Source: Acidovorax sp. KKS102
GTDB taxonomy: Bacteria > Pseudomonadota > Gammaproteobacteria > Burkholderiales > Burkholderiaceae_C
DNA: 64,000 nt
NCBI RefSeq assembly: GCF_000302535.1
Contig: NC_018708.1
Span: forward strand, 4,650,001-4,714,000
Direction of reading: 5' to 3'
Positions 36,272 to 45,242 of this stretch are shown piece by piece; the stretch's first letter is position 1; each line of letters opens with the position of its first letter. The translations under genes and the position numbers were made by a program. The notes beneath the pieces were generated by a model. It made no database searches, was not told the origin of the DNA, and saw only the letters and a program-made list of their open reading frames with translations.

Positions 36272-36823
36272 TCAGCGGCTGCGCGCCAGCCTTCGCTTGC
36301 GGTGCAAGGCAGGCGCGAGCCACAGCAACTGTACCGTCACATAGCCCAACACCGCGAGTAGCAGGCCCAGCGTGGGCAGGCCGATCAAAAGCGGCGTGCC
36401 CAGTGCCTGCATCCAGGTGCCCAGGGCTTGCACCGTGAACTCTCCGCCCGGCGCCACGCTGCTCCAGGCGGGCAGCGTCTGCGCGCCGGGCATCACCAGC
36501 GCTCCGAGGTAGAAGGCCATCACATACAGCGGCACGGTGGTGAGCGGGTTGGTATAGAAGGTGGCCACGCCCCCGGCCACCACGTTGCCGCGCAGCCAGG
36601 CGCACACCAGCAGCGTGCCCGGGATCTGCAGCGGCCCGGGGATCAGGCCGCAAAACATGCCCGCCGCCACCCCGCGCGCCAGCGGCTGGCGCTGAAAGCG
36701 GAACAGCGCGCGCTGCTCCAGCCAGGGCTGGAACTGCGCCAGCCAGCTGCGGTCCAGCAGCTGCCGGGCCCGGGGCTCCAGGGCCCGCAGCCAGCGGCGC
36801 AGGCGACACAGCGGCTGCATCAT
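36272..36823 (-). CDS. DUF2062-family membrane protein
   Basis: 183 residues. DUF2062 domain: basic N-terminus (MMQPLCRLRRWLRALEPRAR), then GVAAGMFCGLIPGPLQIPGT, then NPLTTVPLYVMAFYLGALVM, then C-terminal membrane helices ending in a basic tail. The family is small, integral to the membrane and of unknown function. Its start overlaps the stop of a 52-residue frame (ATGA), so the two are coupled. It is convergent with the Bug gene, with 6 bases between stops. Confidence 0.87.
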   Translation of the reverse strand: MMQPLCRLRRWLRALEPRARQLLDRSWLAQFQPWLEQRALFRFQRQPLARGVAAGMFCGLIPGPLQIPGTLLVCAWLRGNVVAGGVATFYTNPLTTVPLYVMAFYLGALVMPGAQTLPAWSSVAPGGEFTVQALGTWMQALGTPLLIGLPTLGLLLAVLGYVTVQLLWLAPALHRKRRLARSR

Positions 36824-36978
36824 GCGACGAACGCTACTGCGGTGCCAGCGCCCCACAAGGTGGTCAGGCCCACCAGCAGGCGCACGTCGCGCGGCTCGTT
36901 CTCCGCGCGGTAAGCCATCGCTGTGGCCCCCACCAGGCCCAATAACATGCACAGCATCACCGATTCGATCAGATCCAT
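36820..36978 (-). CDS. Small membrane protein (52 residues), unrecognised
   Basis: A short frame from ATG 36978 to TGA 36820 encodes MDLIESVMLCMLLGLVGATA, then MAYRAENEPRDVRLLV, then GLTTLWGAGTAVAFVA. Two hydrophobic helices flank a charged loop. It starts 27 bases after the terC stop with GGGAG at about 11 bases, and its stop overlaps the DUF2062 start (ATGA). Filling exactly the gap between two cotranscribed membrane-protein genes, with coupled translation, argues that it is real. I do not recognise a family. Confidence 0.65.
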   Translation of the reverse strand: MDLIESVMLCMLLGLVGATAMAYRAENEPRDVRLLVGLTTLWGAGTAVAFVA

Positions 36979-37005
36979 GGCTCGGGTCTCCCGGTTCGGC
37001 AGCGA

Positions 37006-37989
37006 TCAGGCCTTGGGGGGCAGTGCGGGTGGGGCGCCCTTGGCCGCCTCGCCCGAATTGCGCAGCGACAGGAAGATCGACCCGGCGATCAGCGTGGCCG
37101 TGACCAGCAACGCATAGCCAATCGGAATCTTCACAAAGTCGATGAGCAACATCTTGCCGCCGATGAAGACCAGGACCAGTGCCAGGCCGTAGGCCAGCAG
37201 GTGGAAGCGGTCGGCCAGGTCTGCCAGCAGGAAGTACAGCGCACGCAGGCCCAGGATGGCAAAGATGTTGGCTGTGAGCACGATGAACGGGTCGCTGGTG
37301 ATGGCGAAGATGGCCGGGATGCTATCCACCGCAAAGATGATGTCGGTCGTGCCGATCAGGATCAGCACCACGAACAAGGGCGTGTAGTGCTTGACGCCGT
37401 TGATCAGGGTGGAGAGCTTTTCACCATCGAACTGGTCGGTGATGCGGATGCGCTTTTTCAGGAACTTGAGCACCGGGTTGGTGGCGATGTCAGGCTCCTG
37501 CCCAGCGGCAAACCACATCTTCACGCCGGTGACGACCAGGAACGCACCGAACACATACAGCAGCCAGTGGAAGGTGGCCAGCAGCCAGGCGCCTGCCAGG
37601 ATGAGCAGCGTGCGCAGCACGATGGCGCCGATGATGCCGATGATGAGCGCGCGCTTTTGGTACTGCGGCGGCACGGCAAAGTAGCTGAACAGCATCAGGA
37701 AGACGAAGATGTTGTCCACCGACAGGCTCTTCTCCACCAGGTAGCCGGTGATGAACTGCATGGACACCGTGTTGGCGACCTCGCGGCCCTGGCTGCTGTC
37801 CAGGTACCACCACAGAATGGCCACGAACACAAAGGCCAGCGAGAACCACAACAGGCTCCAGCGCGCGGCCTCGCCCATGGTGACCTTGTGCGCGCCCTGG
37901 CGCTCCATGACCAGCAGGTCCACGCCAATGGCGATGACCACGAAGACGGCAAATCCCGCCCACATCCACCACGTTCCGATTGTTTCCAT
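37006..37989 (-). CDS. TerC-family membrane protein (Alx-like)
   Basis: 327 residues with nine or so transmembrane helices. TerC hallmarks are EKSLSVDNIFVFLMLFSYFA, QKRALIIGIIGAIVLR, and DIIFAVDSIPAIFAITSDPF with acidic residues in the membrane. The relatives Alx and TerC take part in manganese or tellurite handling and protein export. The start MGxxxW-like METIGTWWMWAGF fits the family. It diverges from an NhaR-like regulator, and the intergenic dyads probably serve both. I looked for a yybP-ykoY (Mn) riboswitch upstream and did not see one. Confidence 0.92.
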   Translation of the reverse strand: METIGTWWMWAGFAVFVVIAIGVDLLVMERQGAHKVTMGEAARWSLLWFSLAFVFVAILWWYLDSSQGREVANTVSMQFITGYLVEKSLSVDNIFVFLMLFSYFAVPPQYQKRALIIGIIGAIVLRTLLILAGAWLLATFHWLLYVFGAFLVVTGVKMWFAAGQEPDIATNPVLKFLKKRIRITDQFDGEKLSTLINGVKHYTPLFVVLILIGTTDIIFAVDSIPAIFAITSDPFIVLTANIFAILGLRALYFLLADLADRFHLLAYGLALVLVFIGGKMLLIDFVKIPIGYALLVTATLIAGSIFLSLRNSGEAAKGAPPALPPKA

Positions 37990-38077
37990 CGAGTTTCTCC
38001 AAAGATGCCCTCATACACCCAGACCAGCCGGGCGCCCAAGCCCCGCACTGTAGGGGCCGGGGTACTTCTTTAAAACC

Positions 38078-38087
38078 TGTGATCACA
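38078..38087. promoter_or_regulatory. TGTGATCACA palindrome between terC-like and nhaR-like genes
   Basis: A perfect 10-bp palindrome resembling the core of CRP/FNR-class sites, 89 bases from the terC-like start and 65 from the regulator start. Which protein binds is unknown. Confidence 0.4.
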
Positions 38088-38093
38088 GTAGTA

Positions 38094-38116
38094 TTGGTTC
38101 GGTTTTTACGAACCAA
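38094..38116. promoter_or_regulatory. LysR-type (T-N11-A) dyad
   Basis: TTGGTTCG, then 7 bases, then CGAACCAA: a perfect 8-bp dyad containing TCG-N7-CGA, which is T-N11-A. It lies 36 bases before the NhaR-like start, where LysR-type regulators usually bind to repress themselves and act on the divergent gene. Confidence 0.7.
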
Positions 38117-38151
38117 ACACCTTCCCTCGACTTCTCCCCTCGGAAAACCCC

Positions 38152-39054
38152 ATGAGCCAGAGCTTCAACTACCGCCATCTTTTTTACTTCTGGGTGGTGG
38201 CCAAGGAGGGCGGCATTGCCCGCGCCGCCGAGCGGCTGGACATGGCCGTGCAGACCATCAGCGCCCAGGTGCGCGAGCTGGAAAAGTCGCTGGGCGTGAG
38301 CCTGCTGCGCACCGAGGGCCGCAACCTGGTGCTGACCGACGCGGGCGTGGCCGCGCTGCACGAGGCCGATCACATCTTTGCGCTGGGCGAGCTGCTGCCC
38401 GTGCGCGTGCGCGAGGCCGCCACAGGCCAGACGCTGCGGCTGAACCTGGGCATCTCCGACGGCATTGCCAAGCTGGCCGTGCACCGGCTGCTGACCCCCG
38501 TGCTGGACGAGCCCCACCTTCGCCTGCTGTGCCACGAGGGCGAGTTCCAGCCCCTCTTGGGCGAGCTGGCGCTGCACAAGCTCGACGCCGTGCTGGCCGA
38601 CCGCTCCGCGCCGCCCAACCCGGCCCTGCGTACCACCAGCCAGCTGCTGGGCACGAGTGCGATTGCCTGGTATGCGCCGCCGCTGTGGGCCGAGGCGGCG
38701 GCCAACAACTTCCCGCACAGCCTGGCCGTGGTGCCCGTGCTGCTGCCCACCGACCACGCCGCCATGCGCGCGCGCATCGACCACTGGCTTGAGCGCGAGC
38801 GCATCCGCCCGCACATTGCCGGGGAGTTTGAAGACAGCGCCCTCTTGAGCACCTTTGCCGCCACCGGCATGGGCGTGATGCCCGCGCCGGTCTCGCTGGG
38901 CGAGCACCTGGCCCAGACCCACGGGCTGGTGCAGGTGGGCACCGCACCCGACGTGCAGGAGCAGTTCCACCTGATCTACAGCGCGCGCAAGGTGATGCAC
39001 CCGCTGCTCACGCGGCTGCTGGAGGCGGGACAGGGTGGATCGCTACTGAATTGA
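38152..39054 (+). CDS. nhaR: NhaR-like LysR-family regulator
   Basis: 300 residues. The N-terminal LysR HTH has the NhaR-type opening FNYRHLFYFWVVAKEGGIAR and then DMAVQTISAQVRELEKSLG. An effector domain follows (LNLGISDGIAKLAVHRLLTP). NhaR proteins respond to sodium or alkaline stress. Divergence from the TerC-like gene with a T-N11-A dyad between them makes that gene the likely target (inference). The stop codon TGA is part of a family-A repeat (AATTGATAGCT), so the last residues (LLN) may have been set by repeat insertion. Confidence 0.88.
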   Translation: MSQSFNYRHLFYFWVVAKEGGIARAAERLDMAVQTISAQVRELEKSLGVSLLRTEGRNLVLTDAGVAALHEADHIFALGELLPVRVREAATGQTLRLNLGISDGIAKLAVHRLLTPVLDEPHLRLLCHEGEFQPLLGELALHKLDAVLADRSAPPNPALRTTSQLLGTSAIAWYAPPLWAEAAANNFPHSLAVVPVLLPTDHAAMRARIDHWLERERIRPHIAGEFEDSALLSTFAATGMGVMPAPVSLGEHLAQTHGLVQVGTAPDVQEQFHLIYSARKVMHPLLTRLLEAGQGGSLLN

Positions 39055-39104
39055 TAGCTACCCGCGCATATTCATCTGGCGCTTGGGGTCAAAAATACTA
39101 AAAC
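39046..39104 (+). repeat. Interspersed repeat family A, copy 5
   Basis: ACTGAATTGATAGCTACCCG, then CATATTCATCTGGCGCTTGG. It supplies the stop codon of the NhaR-like gene and ends 2 bases before the stop codon of the convergent sulfatase. Confidence 0.75.
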
Positions 39105-39105
39105 T

Positions 39106-40440
39106 TCAGCGCTGCGGCATGTCCTTCACCGAATACCCCAGGCTCACCGTCGCATCGTCGGGGATGGCGGGCATGGACGCATTCCACGCCTCCCACGCGG
39201 CGCGCATGGCCCGCAGGCGGTCGGGCTCCACAGGCGCACGGTTGGCGCGCTCGCGTTCGTCGTCGGCCAGGTTGAACAGGTAGTCGTTGCCGTCCACCCG
39301 CAGGTACTTCCACACGCCCTGGCGCATGGCGCGCTGGCCCCGGTGGTTCATGCGCCAGAACAGCGGGGGCTCGTCGTGCAGGCTGGCATCGCGCAGCAGC
39401 GGCATCAGCGAGCGGCCGTCCAGCGGGTAGTCCGTATGCGTGGCGGCGCCTGCGGCGTCGAGCATGGTGGCGGACCAGTCCATGGTCATGCAGGTCTGCG
39501 CGCTCACGCCGCCCGGCGCAATCACCGCAGGCCAGTGGGCAATCCAGGGCACGCGGATGCCGCCTTCGGTCAGGTCCATCTTGCCGCCCACCAGCGGCCA
39601 GTTGTCCGAGAAGCGCTCGCCACCGTTGTCGCTGGTAAACACCACCAGCGTGTCGCGCGCCAGGCCCTTTGCCTCCAGCAGCGCCATGATGCGGCCGATG
39701 CCCTCGTCCATGTGGTGGATCATGCGGCGGTAGGTCTCGATGTTGCCGCCGTGCAGGTGGAACAGGTTCGTCTTCACCTCCTGCGCCAGCGCCTCGTCGT
39801 CGCGCGTCTCCCACGGCCAGTGGGGCGCGGTGTAGTGCAGGCTCAAAAAGAACGGCGTGCCGGCCTGCGCGCCCGGCGCCATGCGCTGCACATAGTCGAG
39901 CGCATGGTCGGTGATGAGGTCGGTGAGGTAGCCGTCCTGCTGCTTTTCCTCCTCACCCAGGTACAGGTCGTGGGCGCCATTGGAGCTGCAGTGGGTGAAG
40001 TAGTCCACCCCGCCCGACATGGGGCCGAAGAACTCTTCATAGCCCGAGCGCAGCGGCCCGAACGCAGGCGGGTAGCCCAGATGCCACTTGCCCATCAGCG
40101 CCGTGCGATAGCCCGATGCGCGCAGCAGCGACGGCAGCGTGGGGTGCTCGGGTGGCAGGCCCAGCGTGGTGCTGCCCCGGCTTTTGCTGTTGATGGGCTC
40201 TTCGGCCGCGCCGCGCAGGCGGTATTGGTAGCGCGCCGTCATCAGCGCAAAACGTGTGGGCGAGCAGACGGGCGAATTGGAATAGCCCTGCGTGAGCTTG
40301 AGGCCGTTGGCCGCCAGCTGGTCAAGCACCGGCGACACCGGGCCAAACGCTGCTTCGCGGCCGCCATAGCAGCCCAGGTCGGCATAGCCGAGGTCGTCGG
40401 CAACGATGAAGATGATATTGGGGCGGGAGTGCGTTTTCAT
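39106..40440 (-). CDS. Sulfatase (arylsulfatase/GALNS-like)
   Basis: 444 residues. The alkaline-phosphatase-superfamily metal motif is NIIFIVADDLGYADLGCYGG. The formylglycine motif C-x-P-x-R is intact at 59-63 (PVCSPTR). MGKWHLGYPP, PHWPWETRD and FTSDNGGERFSDN carry further metal and substrate residues. Activity needs Cys59 converted to formylglycine by a maturase that is not in this window. I see no signal peptide, so it is probably cytoplasmic. A Bug-protein gene lies upstream on the same strand, separated by a family-B repeat. Confidence 0.92.
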   Translation of the reverse strand: MKTHSRPNIIFIVADDLGYADLGCYGGREAAFGPVSPVLDQLAANGLKLTQGYSNSPVCSPTRFALMTARYQYRLRGAAEEPINSKSRGSTTLGLPPEHPTLPSLLRASGYRTALMGKWHLGYPPAFGPLRSGYEEFFGPMSGGVDYFTHCSSNGAHDLYLGEEEKQQDGYLTDLITDHALDYVQRMAPGAQAGTPFFLSLHYTAPHWPWETRDDEALAQEVKTNLFHLHGGNIETYRRMIHHMDEGIGRIMALLEAKGLARDTLVVFTSDNGGERFSDNWPLVGGKMDLTEGGIRVPWIAHWPAVIAPGGVSAQTCMTMDWSATMLDAAGAATHTDYPLDGRSLMPLLRDASLHDEPPLFWRMNHRGQRAMRQGVWKYLRVDGNDYLFNLADDERERANRAPVEPDRLRAMRAAWEAWNASMPAIPDDATVSLGYSVKDMPQR

Positions 40441-40513
40441 CTCTGAGATCCAATGTCACTGAACGTGGGCTGCGACCTGCGCAACTGGCACGGCCCATGC
40501 GAGGGGCGGTTAG

Positions 40514-40580
40514 CAAGGGCGGCCCCGCAGCGAGGCCGCCGTCCCCCTTGAGGGGGAAGCGGCGCAGCCGCTCAGGGGGT
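40514..40580 (-). repeat. Interspersed repeat family B, copy 2
   Basis: On the minus strand: CCCCCTGAGCGGCTGCGCCG, CTTCCCCCTCAAGGGGGAC and GGCGGCC-n9-GGCCGCC. Several hairpins lie between the Bug gene stop and the sulfatase start. Confidence 0.7.
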
Positions 40581-40588
40581 GCTTCCTA

Positions 40589-41542
40589 TCAAGGTTTGAA
40601 ACCCGAGCGCTGCACGACCGGCGCCCACTGCGCGCGGTAGGCCTTGAGCATGGCTTCGGTCTGCGCCATGGTCGCTACCACGGGCTCCATCTTGGCGGTT
40701 GCGAACTTGCGCTGGGTGTCTGGGTCTTTCATCACCTCATGTATCAGGCCTGCCAGGCGCTCGGCCTGCGCCTTGGGCATGCTCATGGGGGCAAAGAAGG
40801 TGTTCCAGCCGGTGGCGGCCAGGTCCATGCCGGCTTCCTTGAACGTAGGAATCTGGGGTGCCAGCGCGCTGCGCTTGGCGCTCGACACGGCCAGGATGCG
40901 GATCTTGCCCGCCTCGTGCTGGGGCAGCAGGGTGTCAAACGTATCGAACGCCACGGGCACCTGGCCGCCCAGCAGGTCGTTGAGCAGGGGGGCCGAGCCC
41001 CGGTAGCCCACCACTTCGGCGCGCACCTTGGCGGCGTCGCCCACCATCAGGCCAAAAAAGTGCGGCAGGCTGCCCGTGGCGGGCACGCCGAAGTTGGCCT
41101 TGTCCGGGTTGGCCTTGAGCCAGGCCATGAGGTGCGGCAGCTCTTTGACCGGGACGGCGCTGCCCACGGCCACGCCAAATTCGTAGCTGTTGACGTGGCT
41201 CACGGGGCGGAAGTCGCGCTCCGGGTCGTAGCCCGCGTCAGGGAAGACCAGCGGCGCCACCAGCATCACGGCGGGGTTGGCCAGCAGCAGCGTGGGCTGG
41301 TTGGCAGGCGCGGCTTTGACAGCCTGGGCCGACAGGCGGCCACCCGCGCCGGTCTTGTTCTCCACGATCACGGGCGTGCCAAGCTTGGTACCCAGCTTGT
41401 CGGCCACGATGCGGGCCACACGGTCGGTCGCGCCGCCGGGGGCGTAGCCCACCACGATGCGCAGCGGGGTGTCCTGCGCCTGGGCCAGGGTGGCGCACAG
41501 GGCGAGTGCGGCGGTCAGCACAACAGCAAGGGGTTTGCGCAT
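40589..41542 (-). CDS. Bug/TctC-family periplasmic substrate-binding protein
   Basis: 317 residues. Signal peptide MRKPLAVVLTAALALCATLA, with cleavage at AQAQD. Mature features are LRIVVGYAPGGATDRVARIV, VIVENKTGAGGRLSAQ, NFGVPATGSLPHFFGLMVGD and VGYRGSAPLLNDLLGGQVPV. The start at 41542 gives a normal signal; the frame to 41626 adds a non-signal extension. It diverges from a MarR-type regulator with a perfect 6-3-6 dyad between them. Pairing with the sulfatase downstream could mean uptake of a sulfated compound (inference). Confidence 0.92.
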   Translation of the reverse strand: MRKPLAVVLTAALALCATLAQAQDTPLRIVVGYAPGGATDRVARIVADKLGTKLGTPVIVENKTGAGGRLSAQAVKAAPANQPTLLLANPAVMLVAPLVFPDAGYDPERDFRPVSHVNSYEFGVAVGSAVPVKELPHLMAWLKANPDKANFGVPATGSLPHFFGLMVGDAAKVRAEVVGYRGSAPLLNDLLGGQVPVAFDTFDTLLPQHEAGKIRILAVSSAKRSALAPQIPTFKEAGMDLAATGWNTFFAPMSMPKAQAERLAGLIHEVMKDPDTQRKFATAKMEPVVATMAQTEAMLKAYRAQWAPVVQRSGFKP

Positions 41543-41625
41543 GGTCGAAATCTTTAGGGGCGATGGCAGGGCCTGCGCAGCCGCGCAGGGGGGTGGATGG
41601 CCGGACTGTATTGGCCACACAATCA

Positions 41626-41640
41626 ATTGATCTAATCAAT
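41626..41640. promoter_or_regulatory. MarR-type dyad ATTGAT-CTA-ATCAAT
   Basis: Perfect 6-bp inverted repeat with a 3-base spacer in an A+T-rich gap between the Bug gene and the MarR gene. Size and symmetry fit MarR-family operators. Confidence 0.65.
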
Positions 41641-41660
41641 CATTGCCCGGAAATACCCTG

Positions 41661-42206
41661 ATGCCTGCCCCGGCCCCCAAACCACCCGCCGCGCCCGGCC
41701 ACCGGCTGGCCCACCCGCAGGCCGCCAACGACCTGCTGATGTACCGCCTCAACCGCCTGATCGCGGTGGCGGGCAGCCTGGTGGTGCGGCTGTGCGAAGG
41801 CGGCTACGGCATCACCCGCCGCGAGTGGGGGCTGATGATGATGCTGGCGCAGCACCCCGGCATGCCCCCGGCCGAGCTGGCCCAGCGCCTGGGGCTGGAC
41901 CGGGCCCGCACCTCGCGCGCCATCACCTCGCTGCTGACCAAGAAGCTCATCACCCGCGACGCCATGCCTGGCGACCGGCGCCAGGCCCAGTTGTCACTCA
42001 CCGCGGCGGGCCAGGCCGTGCACGACGAGCTGTTTCCGCAGGTCAAGGCGCTCAACCAGGAACTGCTGGCCGGGCTCAGTACCGAGGCGGTGGCAGGCCT
42101 GGACCAGGCGCTGGCCGACATGCAGCGGCGTGCCGAAGCGCTGGTTGCCACCCGCACCGACGTGCCGCGCACCTACCGGCTGCGCGGTGGACGGCATGTG
42201 GATTGA
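41661..42206 (+). CDS. MarR-family transcriptional regulator
   Basis: 181 residues. Winged-helix core: LIAVAGSLVVRLCEGGYGIT, RREWGLMMMLAQHPG, PAELAQRLGLDRARTSRAIT, LLTKKLITRDAMPGDRRQAQ with the DRR wing, then two C-terminal dimer helices. It diverges from the Bug gene and probably controls it through the dyad at 41626-41640. The ATG at 41661 is preferred to the TTG at 41643. Confidence 0.9.
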   Translation: MPAPAPKPPAAPGHRLAHPQAANDLLMYRLNRLIAVAGSLVVRLCEGGYGITRREWGLMMMLAQHPGMPPAELAQRLGLDRARTSRAITSLLTKKLITRDAMPGDRRQAQLSLTAAGQAVHDELFPQVKALNQELLAGLSTEAVAGLDQALADMQRRAEALVATRTDVPRTYRLRGGRHVD

Positions 42207-42341
42207 GGGGGTTTGCAGGATGGAGTTGCCCCAAAACGGGGAACCGGCGATATCCTCAAACCCGCCCTGAGCCACCCGCCCACGGCACGCATGCGCTCCC
42301 CTTGTCCCACAACGACCCACGCACACCCAACGCCATCCTTC

Positions 42342-43922
42342 ATGTCCCAGCACTCGACCTCTTTGTGGAGCCCCCTGCGCCAACCCGCGTTCCGGGGCCT
42401 GTGGATTTGTGGCGGCATCTTTTTTGTGGGCAGTGGCATGCAGACCATGGCGGCGGCCTGGCTCATGGTGGAGCTGACGGGCTCGTCCTTTCTGGCCGCG
42501 CTGGTGCAGACCGCCGTGTTCATGCCCATGTTCCTGCTGGCCCTGCCCGCCGGTGTGCTGGCCGACACCACCGACCGGCGGCGCCTGATCTCAGGCGCTT
42601 TGCTGGCGCAGGCGGGGGCCAGTGCACTGCTCACGCTGCTGGTGCTGGGCGGCTGGGGCGGGTCGGCCTCGGTGCTGTTCCTGGTGTTTGTGTGCGGCTG
42701 CTGCACGGCGGTGCTGACGCCCGCGTGGAACTCGTCGGTCATCGACCCCGTGCCGCGTGACGAATGGCCCCAGGCCATCACCGCCGTGAGCATTGCCTAC
42801 AACGCCGCGCGCGCGGTGGGGCCCACGATGGCAGGGCTGGTGTTTGCGCAGCTGGGCGCGGGCTGGGTGTTTGCCGTCACGGTGACCACCACCCTGGTGA
42901 TGTGGGAGTCGATCCGCCGCTGGCCGCCCAAAGCGCACCCGCCCTCCAAGCTGCCCGCCGAGCGGCTGTGGGGCGGCACGCTCAGCGGCCTGCGGTTTGC
43001 ATGGCACTCGCGCATGATCCTGGCGCAACTGGTGCGCGTGATGGCCTTCAGCGCCGCGGGCTCGGCCCTGTGGGCGCTGCTGCCGGTGATTGCGCAGCGC
43101 CTGGGCACGGGGGCGCCGGGTTTCGGTTTGCTGATGGGCTGCCTGGGCACGGGCGCCGTGGGCGTGGGCCTGGTGCTGGGGCGGCTGCGTGCACGCTTTG
43201 GCATGGAGGTCATCGTGGGTGTGGGCGGCGTCGTGTTTGGCATCGCCATGCTGGTGGCGGCACTCACCCACATCACCTGGGTGGTCTACATCGCCATGCT
43301 GTTTGCAGGCGCGGCCTGGATGTCGGCCATGTCCACCTTCAACACCGCCACCCAGGCCAGCGCGCCGCAATGGGTGCGCTCACGCGCCGTGGCCATGCAC
43401 ATGGTGGCGGCGCTGGGTGCGTTTGCGATGGGCTCGGCCTTCTGGGGCGCGGCGTCGGACATCCTGGGCCTCACGCCCACACTCTGCGTCGCCGCCGCAT
43501 TGATGGGTGTGGGCCTGCTGCTGGCCCGCCCCATGCCGCTGCGCATGGGTGCGCTGCACGAGGTAACCCAGGCCACGCCCTGGGACGAGCTTTTCATCGA
43601 GGCCGAGCCGCTGCCGGAGGCGGGCCCGGTTGCGGTGGAAGTGGGCTACCGCATCGCCCCCGGCACCGACGCCGCCTTCCTCGACACCATCAGCCGCATG
43701 AAGGCCCCGCGCCGCCGTGACGGCGCCACCTTCTGGCGCGTGTACAAGGACCTGGGCGAGCCCTCGCGTTATGTGGAGCGCTTCATCGTCGAGTCCTGGG
43801 CCGACTACCTGCACCAGCGCGCCCGTGCCACCATGGCCGACCAGGCGCTGGAGACGGAAGTGCGGGCGTTCTTGGCGCCGGGCGAGGTGGTGCGGATGTC
43901 GCACTACATCGCTGAACGATAG
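42342..43922 (+). CDS. MFS_3-type exporter with C-terminal monooxygenase-like domain
   Basis: 526 residues. Twelve membrane helices in about 1-405, with the MFS loop DTTDRRRLI after helix 2 and an EntS/TMSE-type layout. A soluble C-terminal ferredoxin-like (antibiotic-biosynthesis-monooxygenase-like) domain follows (about 425-520: VEVGYRIAPGTDAAFLDTIS, YVERFIVESWADYLHQ). This fusion is usual for the MFS_3 family. It probably exports a siderophore, drug or metabolite; the substrate is unknown. The start at 42342 gives the conserved LWSPLRQPAFRGLWI opening. Confidence 0.88.
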   Translation: MSQHSTSLWSPLRQPAFRGLWICGGIFFVGSGMQTMAAAWLMVELTGSSFLAALVQTAVFMPMFLLALPAGVLADTTDRRRLISGALLAQAGASALLTLLVLGGWGGSASVLFLVFVCGCCTAVLTPAWNSSVIDPVPRDEWPQAITAVSIAYNAARAVGPTMAGLVFAQLGAGWVFAVTVTTTLVMWESIRRWPPKAHPPSKLPAERLWGGTLSGLRFAWHSRMILAQLVRVMAFSAAGSALWALLPVIAQRLGTGAPGFGLLMGCLGTGAVGVGLVLGRLRARFGMEVIVGVGGVVFGIAMLVAALTHITWVVYIAMLFAGAAWMSAMSTFNTATQASAPQWVRSRAVAMHMVAALGAFAMGSAFWGAASDILGLTPTLCVAAALMGVGLLLARPMPLRMGALHEVTQATPWDELFIEAEPLPEAGPVAVEVGYRIAPGTDAAFLDTISRMKAPRRRDGATFWRVYKDLGEPSRYVERFIVESWADYLHQRARATMADQALETEVRAFLAPGEVVRMSHYIAER

Positions 43923-43924
43923 CT

Positions 43925-44003
43925 CCCCCCTGAGCCGCTTCGCGTCTTCCCCCTGAGGGGGGACGCACCCGGCGGCCCGGCAAAGCCGGTTCCGCGGGTG
44001 CAC
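43925..44003 (+). repeat. Interspersed repeat family B, copy 3
   Basis: CCCCCTGAGCCGCTTCGCGT, then CTTCCCCCTGAGGGGGGACGC, then CCGGCGGCCCGGCAAAGCCGG. It starts directly after the MFS stop codon and ends about 60 bases before the hemE promoter hexamer. Confidence 0.65.
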
Positions 44004-44065
44004 TGGCTTGATGCGCGTCAATTTCTGACACCAGGCGGGGTTGCCAAGGCTGCCGGTCGGCCTGC

Positions 44066-44071
44066 GACAAT
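44066..44071 (+). promoter_or_regulatory. -10-like hexamer GACAAT of hemE
   Basis: GACAAT, then CGCTGG, then ATG at 44078. The 6-base spacing implies a leaderless mRNA. TTGCCA about 19 bases upstream is a possible but off-spaced -35. Confidence 0.6.
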
Positions 44072-44077
44072 CGCTGG

Positions 44078-45190
44078 ATGACCTTCGCCCCCCTTGCCAA
44101 CGACACCTTCCTGCGTGCCTGCCGTCGTCAGGCCACCGACTACACACCCCTGTGGCTCATGCGCCAGGCGGGGCGCTATCTGCCGGAGTACAAGGCCACG
44201 CGCGCCCAGGCGGGCAGCTTCATGGGACTGGCCACCAATGTGGACTACGCCACGGAAGTGACCCTGCAGCCGCTGGAGCGTTTTCCCCTGGACGCGGCCA
44301 TCCTGTTCAGCGACATCCTCACCGTGCCCGACGCGATGGGCCTGGGCCTGAGCTTTGCCGAGGGCGAAGGCCCACGCTTTGCCAAGCAGGTGCGCGACGA
44401 GGCCGCAGTGGCCGAACTGGCCGTGCCCGACATGGACAAGCTGCGCTACGTGTTTGACGCCGTGACCAGCATCCGTAAGGCCCTCAACGGCCGCGTCCCG
44501 CTGATTGGCTTCTCGGGCAGCCCCTGGACGCTGGCCTGCTACATGGTCGAGGGCAAGGGATCGGACGACTACCGTCTGGTCAAGACGCTGATGTACAGCC
44601 GCCCCGACCTGATGCACCGCATCCTGGCCATCAACGCTGACAGCGTAGCCGCCTACCTCAACGCCCAGATCGACGCGGGCGCCCAGGCCGTGATGATTTT
44701 TGACAGCTGGGGCGGCGTGCTGGCCGATGGCGCCTTCCAGGAATTCAGCCTGGCGTATACCAAGCGCGTGCTGGGGCAGCTCAAGCGCACCGGCGTGGAT
44801 GGCACGGACGTGCCGCGCATCGTCTTCACCAAGGGCGGCGGCATCTGGCTGGAAGACATGAAGGACATCGACTGCGAGGTGCTGGGCCTGGACTGGACGG
44901 CCCACCTGGGCAAGGCGCGCTCCATCGTCGGCGGGCAGGTCGGCGGCCCCGGCAAGGCGCTGCAGGGCAACATCGACCCCAACGTGCTGTTTGCGCCGCC
45001 CGCGCAGATCGTCACCCAGGTGCATGCCGTGCTCGACAGCTTTGGCAAGCCCCACACCGACCGCAGCACCACCGGCCCCACGCACATCTTCAACCTGGGC
45101 CATGGCATCAGCCAGTTCACCCCGCCCGAGCATGTGGCGGCATTAGTGGAGGCTGTGCACAGCCACTCGCGCGCGCAGCGCCAGGGCTGA
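44078..45190 (+). CDS. hemE: Uroporphyrinogen decarboxylase
   Basis: 370 residues; converts uroporphyrinogen III to coproporphyrinogen III in heme synthesis. Signature regions are [16 protein letters not shown] with the substrate-binding Arg, [14 protein letters not shown] with the catalytic Asp, [16 protein letters not shown], and the C-terminal [16 protein letters not shown]. Full length. Expected near priA in related genomes, as here. It has no Shine-Dalgarno; translation is probably leaderless. Confidence 0.97.
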   Translation: MTFAPLANDTFLRACRRQATDYTPLWLMRQAGRYLPEYKATRAQAGSFMGLATNVDYATEVTLQPLERFPLDAAILFSDILTVPDAMGLGLSFAEGEGPRFAKQVRDEAAVAELAVPDMDKLRYVFDAVTSIRKALNGRVPLIGFSGSPWTLACYMVEGKGSDDYRLVKTLMYSRPDLMHRILAINADSVAAYLNAQIDAGAQAVMIFDSWGGVLADGAFQEFSLAYTKRVLGQLKRTGVDGTDVPRIVFTKGGGIWLEDMKDIDCEVLGLDWTAHLGKARSIVGGQVGGPGKALQGNIDPNVLFAPPAQIVTQVHAVLDSFGKPHTDRSTTGPTHIFNLGHGISQFTPPEHVAALVEAVHSHSRAQRQG

Positions 45191-45242
45191 TCGCCCGGGC
45201 GAGGGCTCCAGGCCGCGCGGCGCACCCGGCAGGGACCCGGTG

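Noticed and set aside
37990..38093. Possible manganese (yybP-ykoY) riboswitch before the TerC-like gene
   Set aside because: The short leader does not show the conserved helices or the CUUCG-type loops of that class.
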